Assembly: GCA_003583745.1 (NCBI GenBank) | Contig: QXPY01000002.1 | Span: forward strand, 390,436-454,435 | From: Rhodocyclales bacterium GT-UBC | GTDB taxonomy: Bacteria; Pseudomonadota; Gammaproteobacteria; Burkholderiales; Rhodocyclaceae | Reading direction: 5' to 3' | Length of the DNA: 64,000 nucleotides | Part shown: one piece after another, positions 58,109 through 64,000 of the stretch | How the letters are laid out: the number at the start of each line of letters is the position of its first letter | Position numbering within the stretch: the stretch's first letter is position 1 | Translations under genes and position numbers: made by a program | Notes under the pieces: model-generated | Told to the model about the DNA's origin: nothing | Databases searched by the model: none | What the model saw: only the letters and a program-made list of their open reading frames with translations

Positions 58109-58642
58109 TCAGCGCGGCAGGCGTGAATAGCAGCCTTCGCGAAAGGCTCGGGCAGTCGATTGCCGGTCGCAATCCGCCTTGCTGGCAGCACCGTATTCCA
58201 GCGCCCATTCCTCGCCGGCCAGCTTGCTGTTGTTCAACCTTCCGCCCGGTTCATTCGGGCTAACCAAGCGCCCGCCTAGCCACTGCCCCAGGCCTGCAGC
58301 GACAAGAACCAGCACGACTCCATAACGCACCGCCGGGTATTGGAACAGGCAGGCGAACAAGGCCATCGCTGCGACCAGACTAAGCCAGGCGGCCACCGGT
58401 GCCACGCCGAACAGCACGAGCAGGGCCGCCAGGGCTTCGTAAGCCGCCGAGTCGGCATGAGGACCAGCCACCGCCGAATAGAGTTTGTATACGAAGATAT
58501 CGGCGCCGATTGCCAGCGGGCCGAAAATCAACAGGTCCGTGATGCCGAAACGGCGCCCCCGCGAGCGGAAATAGGCCATCGCCACCCCGACAATCGCCGC
58601 CAGCAGCAGGACAATCTCGATAATCTCGTGAATTTTCTCCAA
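58109..58642 (-). CDS. Membrane protein of unknown function
   Basis: The 177-residue protein has four hydrophobic segments in its first 125 residues and a soluble tail with two cysteines (KADCDRQ and REGCYSR) that could form a disulfide. I recognise no family. The start is a TTG at 58642 after a purine-rich GGAGAGGCGGAG; an ATG start does not fit. It is convergent with the response regulator gene. Confidence 0.55.
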   Translation of the reverse strand: MEKIHEIIEIVLLLAAIVGVAMAYFRSRGRRFGITDLLIFGPLAIGADIFVYKLYSAVAGPHADSAAYEALAALLVLFGVAPVAAWLSLVAAMALFACLFQYPAVRYGVVLVLVAAGLGQWLGGRLVSPNEPGGRLNNSKLAGEEWALEYGAASKADCDRQSTARAFREGCYSRLPR

Positions 58643-58687
58643 CTCCGCCTCTCCCCGAGAGTCCTCCCAAGCCGGCGCATTATCGCA

Positions 58688-59281
58688 TCAGCATTCGACC
58701 GCCACCCAGTTTACCCGGCCACGGCCGGCTTCATTGAGTTTGGCGAGCAAGACATCGGCCTGCGTCTCGGCAATGGCGAAACACATCGCCACGACGGCTT
58801 GATGGCTGACTTCGGCCAGCACGCCGCCGGCTGCCTCGATTTCCCGCCGGAACAAGCCTTCGAGATCGTAAGGCAGTTCGCAAGCCAATTGCCGCAGGCG
58901 GACGATGGGCGTCCGGGATGCCGACTTGAGGGCCTGGGCGACACAATCCGTGTAAGCACGGACCAGCCCGCCAGCGCCCAGCCTGACGCCGCCGTAGTAG
59001 CGCACGACGGTGGCCAGGACGCCCTCCAGATCCTGGTGACGCAAGACGTCGAGCATCGGCCGGCCGGCGGTGCCGCTCGGCTCGCCGTCATCGACCGCGG
59101 CCGATTGGCCGCCGGCCAGCAAGGCCCAGCAGACATGCGCCGCCCCCGGGTGCTGGAGGCGCAGTTCGGCGACAATCGCCTGCGCGCTTTTCCGGTCGGC
59201 AACCGGCTGGACGCGGCCGAGGAAGCGGCTTTTCTTGATCAGGAGTTCGCTGTCGGCAGCGCTAGCAAGGGTTTCGGCCAT
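58688..59281 (-). CDS. yigZ: YigZ/IMPACT-family protein
   Basis: The 197-residue protein has the IMPACT/UPF0029 core: IKKSRFLGRVQPV, DDGEPSGTAGRPML and VVRYYGGVRLGAGGLVRAY, followed by a C-terminal ferredoxin-like domain. The family is thought to interact with translation factors or proteins; its enzymatic role is unclear. I chose ATG 59281 (MAETLASAADSE); ATGs at 59305 and 59317 are also possible and none has a strong ribosome site. Confidence 0.88.
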   Translation of the reverse strand: MAETLASAADSELLIKKSRFLGRVQPVADRKSAQAIVAELRLQHPGAAHVCWALLAGGQSAAVDDGEPSGTAGRPMLDVLRHQDLEGVLATVVRYYGGVRLGAGGLVRAYTDCVAQALKSASRTPIVRLRQLACELPYDLEGLFRREIEAAGGVLAEVSHQAVVAMCFAIAETQADVLLAKLNEAGRGRVNWVAVEC

Positions 59282-59394
59282 GGCGCGATGGTAGTGGAAA
59301 GCCATCGCGAACGTCATCTATCATCGGAACCGAGGCATCCCTGGTAGATCAAGCCGATACGGCAGCATCGCGCTTATCCGCCCGTTCATTTCAG

Positions 59395-60291
59395 CTAGTG
59401 CGCGACATCGTTGGCCGCGCTAGCGCGCCGCTGGCCGCTGCGGAAGATCAGCCAATAGACCGCACCGACCAGCAGCGCGCCACCGACCCAGTTGCCCAGC
59501 GTCACCGCCGCCAGGTTGATGGCGAACTGGTCGAGGGGAATTTCCGGCCGCGCGCCGCCATGGGCGAGCAGTTCTTCCCAGAACGAATCCGGTGCCCACC
59601 ACTTGATGAACAGGCCGAGCGGAATGAAGTACATGTTGGCGACGCAGTGCTCGAAGCCGGCGGCGACGAAAGCGGCGATCGGAAAGAGCATGGCGAGGAT
59701 CTTGTCGGTGATGCTGCGCCCGGCCATCGCCCCCCAGGCCGCCAGGCAGACCAGGACATTGCACAGGATACCGAGGAAGAAGGCCTTGCCCGGCGCCAGC
59801 GTGCTTTTCGCGCTGGCCAGATAGAGCGCCGAGGCGCCCACTTCACCATGGCCGAAGGTGTACTGACCGGACAGGAAGACCAAGGCGGCCACCCCCAGCG
59901 CACCGACGAAATTGCCCAGCCAGACCGTCGTCCACACGCGCAGCATGCGCCCGGTCTGGAGCCGGCCGCTGGCCCAGGCCATCACCATCAGGGCGTCGCT
60001 GGTAAACAGCTGCGCCCCGGCAATGACCACCAGCATCAGGCCGAGCGAGAAGGTGCCGCCCATCAGCAGCCGCATCACCCCATAGGGCAGATGGCCGGCC
60101 GCGCCGGAGATGGTCACCGTGGCAAACAGGCCACCCAGCGCCACGAATGCGCCGCCAAGAATGGCCAGTCCAAACTGTACCCAAGGATTCAGCTTGGCTT
60201 TCTTGACCCCGACGTCTTCCGCCGCCTTGGCCACGGCATCGGGCATCAGGGCGTCAAAGGAGAGGCCTTGATCCGCAGCTTTGTTCACCAT
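59395..60291 (-). CDS. focA: Formate/nitrite transporter family protein (FocA-like)
   Basis: The 298-residue membrane protein has six spans and family sites: SFDALMPDAVAKAAEDVGV, GNFVGALGVAALVF, and AAGFEHCVANMYFIPLG with the gating histidine. NirC would also fit by fold, but the adjacent ackA, phosphotransacetylase, pflA and pflB genes make formate the likely substrate. GGGAG precedes the ATG at 60291. It ends the fermentation cluster, 64 bp after ackA. Confidence 0.9.
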   Translation of the reverse strand: MVNKAADQGLSFDALMPDAVAKAAEDVGVKKAKLNPWVQFGLAILGGAFVALGGLFATVTISGAAGHLPYGVMRLLMGGTFSLGLMLVVIAGAQLFTSDALMVMAWASGRLQTGRMLRVWTTVWLGNFVGALGVAALVFLSGQYTFGHGEVGASALYLASAKSTLAPGKAFFLGILCNVLVCLAAWGAMAGRSITDKILAMLFPIAAFVAAGFEHCVANMYFIPLGLFIKWWAPDSFWEELLAHGGARPEIPLDQFAINLAAVTLGNWVGGALLVGAVYWLIFRSGQRRASAANDVAH

Positions 60292-60355
60292 GGCGCCGAC
60301 TCCCGAACGGTCGGCCGCGCACGGCGACCGGCCCCCACGCTATACCGGCCGAACA

Positions 60356-61567
60356 TCAGGCATGCCCCGCCAATTGGCCGAGCACGTTGATGGTGTGCTT
60401 GGCGATCATCATCTCTTCGTTGGTCGGGATGACGAAGACCGGGATCTGCGTATCGCTGGCCGAGATGTCGTAAGCCTTGCGGCCGTTGGCTTCGGCATTG
60501 AGCTTGATGCCCAGCCAGGCGAGGCGCTCAACCACCGCGGCGCGAATCTCCGGCGAGTTCTCGCCGATACCGGCGGTAAACACCAGCGCATCGATACCGC
60601 CCATCGAGGCGGCCAGCGCCGCCACTTCCTTGGCGACGCGGAAGCAGAACATCTCCACCGCCTGTTTCGCCGCCGGTTCGGCCGATTCCTGCAACACCTT
60701 CATGTCGTTCGAAAGGCCCGACACACCGAGCAGGCCGGACTGGCGATAGAGCAGATCCTCGAGCGCTTCCAGTCCCATCTGCTTCTCGCGCATCAGGTAC
60801 AGGATGACGCCAGGATCGAGGCTGCCGGTGCGGGTGCCCATCGGCACGCCGTCGAGCACCGAGAAGCCCATCGTCGTATCCATGCTCTTGCCGGCCTTGA
60901 CGGCACACAGACTGGAACCGTTGCCGAGATGGCAGATGACGACCCGCCCTTCGGCCAGGTCGGGACGGCTCTCCACCAGGTGAGCGGTGACGTACTCGTA
61001 GGACAGGCCGTGGAAGCCGTAGCTACAGACGCCTTCGTCGGTCAGCGCCTGCGGCAGCGCAAAGTTGCGGGCCAACGGCGGCTGGGTGCTGTGGAAGGCG
61101 GTGTCGAAACAGGCGACCTGCGGCAGGGCCGGGAAGTTCTTGGCGAGAATGCGGATCGGCGCCACGTTGTGCGGCTGATGCAAGGGAGCCAGCGGGATCA
61201 GGCCGTCGAGCTCGTCGATCAGCGCCGGGCTGACCGGCATCGGCCGGCTGATGGCGAGGCCGCCATGCACGACGCGATGCCCGACGGCGGCGATTTCGTC
61301 ATCGACCAGGGTGGCGTTGATCCAGTTCAGCACGTATTGCAGCAGCGTGTCGCGACAGGCCGAGTCCTTGTCGTCCCAGCTATGTTCACCGAGCGGGCGG
61401 CGGTCGGCACCTTTCGCCTCGAAGCGGGCGCGGCTGCCGATACCGGAAATCTGCCCGGAGAGCAGGGTTTCCAGCGCATCGTTGTGCGGATGGTGGCGGA
61501 AGGCCGAGAACTTGAGGCTGGAAGAACCGGCATTCAGGACCAGGTAAGCGGATTGTTTGCTTGTCAT
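60356..61567 (-). CDS. ackA: Acetate kinase
   Basis: The 403-residue cytoplasmic kinase converts acetyl phosphate and ADP to acetate and ATP. It has YLVLNAGSSSLKFSAF, VGHRVVHGG, CFDTAFHSTQPPLARNFALP and the GTRTGSLDPGVILYLM loop, with FTAGIGENSPEIRA near the end. It follows the MaoC-phosphotransacetylase gene after 10 bp, so acetyl-CoA to acetate flux is encoded as a unit. Propionate kinase activity is also possible. Confidence 0.95.
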   Translation of the reverse strand: MTSKQSAYLVLNAGSSSLKFSAFRHHPHNDALETLLSGQISGIGSRARFEAKGADRRPLGEHSWDDKDSACRDTLLQYVLNWINATLVDDEIAAVGHRVVHGGLAISRPMPVSPALIDELDGLIPLAPLHQPHNVAPIRILAKNFPALPQVACFDTAFHSTQPPLARNFALPQALTDEGVCSYGFHGLSYEYVTAHLVESRPDLAEGRVVICHLGNGSSLCAVKAGKSMDTTMGFSVLDGVPMGTRTGSLDPGVILYLMREKQMGLEALEDLLYRQSGLLGVSGLSNDMKVLQESAEPAAKQAVEMFCFRVAKEVAALAASMGGIDALVFTAGIGENSPEIRAAVVERLAWLGIKLNAEANGRKAYDISASDTQIPVFVIPTNEEMMIAKHTINVLGQLAGHA

Positions 61568-61577
61568 GGCCGGATTC

Positions 61578-63044
61578 TCAATGGCTGATGCGGGCGTTGC
61601 GATTGGCCTCGGCGAGCAGCGCGGCGACAGCGCAGGAAGCGAGGCGGGAACGCAGGTTGTCGGCGCGGCTGGTCAGGATGATCGGCACCTTGGCGCCGAG
61701 CACGATGCCGGCGGCGTCGGCATTGGCCAGGAAGGACAGTTGCTTGGCCAGCATGTTGCCGGACTCCAGATCAGGGACCAGCAGGATGTCCACCTTGCCG
61801 GCCACCGGCGAAGCGATGCCCTTGGTCTTGGCCGCTTCGGCCGAGATCGCGTTGTCGAAGGCGAGCGGGCCGTCGAGCACGCCACCGGTGATCTGGCCGC
61901 GATCGGCCATCTTGCAGAGCACCGCCGCTTCCAGCGTCGAAGGAATCTTCGGGTTGATGTTCTCGACCGCCGAGAGGATGCCGACATTGGGCTGGGCAAC
62001 GCCCAGCGCATGCGCCAGGTTGATGGCGTTCTGCACGATATGCACCTTGTCTTCCAGCGTCGGCGCGATGTTTATCGCCGCATCGGTGATCATCAGCGTT
62101 CGCTCGTAGGTCGGCACGTTCATCACGAAGACATGGCTGATCCGCGACTTGGTGCGCAGACAGTTCTCCTTGCGGACCACGGCGCTCATCAGCTCGTCGG
62201 TATGCAGCGAGCCTTTCATCAGCGCTTCGACACTGCCTTCGCGGGCCAGGCGGGCGGCGGCTTCGGCCGCATCCGGTCCGAACTCGGCATCGACCAGGCG
62301 GTAGGCGGCGATGTCGAGGCTGTAGGTGGCGGCGATTTCCTTGATGGTGGCGACCGGCCCGACCAGCACCGGATCGATCAGGCCGGCCTGGGCGGCTTCG
62401 ACCGCGCCGCGCAAGGAGGCCTCGTTGCAGGGATAGACCACGGCGGTCGGCACCGGCGCCAGGGCTTCGCACTTCTTCAACAGCGCATCGTGCTGGTCAT
62501 GGTGGATCACCTGCACTTCCGGCAGGTCGAGCGAGTCGCGATGCACCTTCTGGGTCGGTGCCGCGACTTCGGCTGTGCCGGTGACGATCACCTCGCCATC
62601 CTGGTTCACGCAGATGCAGTCGAGGATCACCACCTTGTTCTCCGGGCGCTTCTCGACCACGGTCACCGTCGCAGTGATCACGTCACCGAGGCCGACGGTA
62701 TGGCGGAAGTTGAGATCCTGGCCGAGATAGACGGTGCCCGAGCCGGGCAGCTTGGAGCCGAGCACGCCGGAGACCAGCGCCCCCGACCACATGCCGTGGG
62801 CGATGATCTTGTGATGTTCGGTATTGGCGGCGAACTGCTGGTCGAGGTGCACCGGGTTGGTATTGCCCGACACGGTGGCGAACAGTTCGATGTCGTTCAT
62901 GGTCAGCTGACGCGACATGCTGGCCGTCTGGCCGATTTCGATCTCGTCGAAGGGCACGTTGTCGTGGCCGGCGGCGAGCAGGCTGTCCTGATCCACTTCG
63001 ACGGCAGGCTGGGCTTCGATGATTGCTGCGGTATTCGTTTGCAC
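61578..63044 (-). CDS. MaoC-hydratase/phosphotransacetylase fusion
   Basis: The 488-residue protein has an N-terminal MaoC-like hotdog domain (ATVSGNTNPVHLDQQFAAN with the hydratase Asp/His region and IIAHGMWSGALVSG) and a C-terminal Pta/Ptb domain (VYPCNEASLRGAVEAAQAG, GSLHTDELMSAVV, AVENINPKIPSTLEAAVL). The second half makes acetyl or butyryl phosphate from the CoA ester for AckA. The first half may hydrate enoyl-CoA. The start is the GTG at 63044, with CAGGAG upstream; longer frames do not fit. No separate pta is seen nearby. Confidence 0.9.
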   Translation of the reverse strand: MQTNTAAIIEAQPAVEVDQDSLLAAGHDNVPFDEIEIGQTASMSRQLTMNDIELFATVSGNTNPVHLDQQFAANTEHHKIIAHGMWSGALVSGVLGSKLPGSGTVYLGQDLNFRHTVGLGDVITATVTVVEKRPENKVVILDCICVNQDGEVIVTGTAEVAAPTQKVHRDSLDLPEVQVIHHDQHDALLKKCEALAPVPTAVVYPCNEASLRGAVEAAQAGLIDPVLVGPVATIKEIAATYSLDIAAYRLVDAEFGPDAAEAAARLAREGSVEALMKGSLHTDELMSAVVRKENCLRTKSRISHVFVMNVPTYERTLMITDAAINIAPTLEDKVHIVQNAINLAHALGVAQPNVGILSAVENINPKIPSTLEAAVLCKMADRGQITGGVLDGPLAFDNAISAEAAKTKGIASPVAGKVDILLVPDLESGNMLAKQLSFLANADAAGIVLGAKVPIILTSRADNLRSRLASCAVAALLAEANRNARISH

Positions 63045-63112
63045 GCTTTTCTCCTGATGCTGATGCTTTTGCTGTTTATTGGTTTGTTGGGTAAAGCCCA
63101 CGATCTGCACGT

Positions 63113-63907
63113 TCAGTGGGCAACCAGACCTTCCGCATGGAAGATCTGGCGGACGGTTTCAATCAAGGTTTCGGAAGGGGGCTGGACGCCATCCAGCCGG
63201 TAAGCCAGGCCGCGGTCGCGCCATTTATGTTCGCCCAGCTTGTGGAAAGGCAGCACGTCCACCCGCTCGACGTTGCCCAGGCCGGCCGCGAAGCGGGCCA
63301 GGGATTCGATTTCGTCGAGCTGGTCGGTCAGGCCGGGGACCAGCACATAGCGCAGCCAGACCGCCTTGTTGATCGCCGCCAGATCCTCGGCGAACTGGAT
63401 GGTCGGCTTCAGCTCGACGCCAGTCAGGCTGCGGAAGCGGCGCCCGGTGGCGGCCTTGATGTCGAGCAGCACGAGATCGGTATCGGCGAGCAACGCATCG
63501 TCGGCGAGATGCCCGAGGTAGCCCGAGGTATCGAGCGCGGTATGCAGGCCCATCGCCTTGCAGCCATGCAGGATCGCCTTGCAGAACTTCGGCTGGACCA
63601 GCGGTTCGCCACCGCTCAGCGTCACCCCGCCATGGGCCCGGATGAAACCGCGGTAGCCGGCGATGTCGGCCAGAATGTCTTCAACCGTGGTGAGCGTTCC
63701 ATCCTGGCGATGCCAGGTATCGGGGTTATGGCAGTACTGGCAACGCAGCGGGCAACCGGACATGAACAGCACGTAACGGATGCCCGGGCCATCGGCCGTG
63801 CCGAAGGTCTCGGTGGAATGCACCCAGCCCTCCAGCCCGGCCGGGCTGGCCGACACCGCCGAAGCGGTGCCGGCACAAGCGGCGACAGTGCAATTAGTGA
63901 GCGGCAT
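63113..63907 (-). CDS. pflA: Pyruvate formate-lyase-activating enzyme
   Basis: The 264-residue radical-SAM enzyme makes the glycyl radical on PflB. It has the cluster motif [16 protein letters not shown] (CxxxCxxC) and the SAM-binding [14 protein letters not shown]. An N-terminal extension of about 24 residues precedes the usual start [18 protein letters not shown]; a GTG or later start is therefore possible. It overlaps the end of pflB by 14 bp. Confidence 0.95.
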   Translation of the reverse strand: MPLTNCTVAACAGTASAVSASPAGLEGWVHSTETFGTADGPGIRYVLFMSGCPLRCQYCHNPDTWHRQDGTLTTVEDILADIAGYRGFIRAHGGVTLSGGEPLVQPKFCKAILHGCKAMGLHTALDTSGYLGHLADDALLADTDLVLLDIKAATGRRFRSLTGVELKPTIQFAEDLAAINKAVWLRYVLVPGLTDQLDEIESLARFAAGLGNVERVDVLPFHKLGEHKWRDRGLAYRLDGVQPPSETLIETVRQIFHAEGLVAH

Positions 63908-64000
63908 GGAAGGTGCGGTTAATCACATCAAGCTGCTGCTCACGGGTGAGCTTGATGAAATTCACGGCATAGCCGGAGACACGGATGGTCAGCTGAGGAT
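63894..64000 (-). CDS. pflB: Pyruvate formate-lyase, C-terminal end (5' part outside window)
   Basis: The last 34 codons of a minus-strand gene end TAA at 63894-63896. They read [20 protein letters not shown] and then [10 protein letters not shown] plus three residues. RVSGYAV contains the glycine that carries the catalytic radical. It converts pyruvate and CoA to acetyl-CoA and formate. It would be the first gene in this cluster in transcription order. Truncation is from the window edge. Confidence 0.93.
   Translation of the reverse strand, partial: PQLTIRVSGYAVNFIKLTREQQLDVINRTFHAAH

Overview
The window is about 64 kb of GC-rich, gene-dense bacterial chromosome with very short spacers. I see no rRNA, tRNA, insertion sequence, phage gene or CRISPR array. 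The gene content (IcmF fused mutase, minCDE, pldA, c-di-GMP and chemotaxis proteins with Cache sensors, LivFGHM importers tied to acyl-CoA metabolism, ETF/ETF-QO) suggests a free-living betaproteobacterium, most likely Rhodocyclales (Dechloromonas/Azonexus-like). That placement is inferred from gene families and composition, not from a database search.

Layout. 1-10.3 kb: the end of a probable LysR gene, then a minus-strand cluster that looks built to import and CoA-activate an organic acid (acyl-CoA synthetase, livG-livH-livM, binding protein, livF, a PaaK-like adenylating enzyme, a small secreted protein, a class III CoA-transferase). 10.5-12.3 kb: a degenerate Cca-type HD protein and a Crp-family regulator. 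12.4-18.2 kb: a tightly overlapped six-gene plus-strand operon that matches E. coli ynbABCD in its parts (CDP-alcohol phosphatidyltransferase, alpha/beta hydrolase-methyltransferase fusion, PAP2-dual-specificity phosphatase fusion, CdsA-like cytidylyltransferase) with an added two-helix membrane protein and a PlsC-like acyltransferase. I read it as a self-contained pathway for an unidentified phospholipid, and it is the most interesting system here.

18.2-35.7 kb: a Cache/PAS hybrid kinase, a dCache chemoreceptor, icmF divergent from an AraC regulator, a divergent FolE-like protein that has lost a catalytic histidine, a polar amino-acid ABC importer, two diguanylate cyclases and a YihY membrane protein. 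35.8-47.2 kb: gpmI, an MFS exporter divergent from a LysR gene, a zinc alcohol dehydrogenase, a Lys/Ala-rich secreted protein, minCDE, a shortened ClpX paralogue, outer-membrane phospholipase A and a DedA-like protein.

47.3-58.1 kb: a minus-strand beta-oxidation electron-transfer operon (acyl-CoA synthetase, etfB, etfA, acyl-CoA dehydrogenase, ETF-QO, a 54-residue membrane peptide, an acetate transporter), divergent from a PAS hybrid kinase/OmpR-type regulator pair across a perfect 19-bp palindrome. 58.1-64 kb: a membrane protein, a YigZ protein, then focA, ackA, a MaoC-phosphotransacetylase fusion, pflA and the 3' end of pflB, which together form a pyruvate-formate-lyase fermentation module making acetate, ATP and formate.
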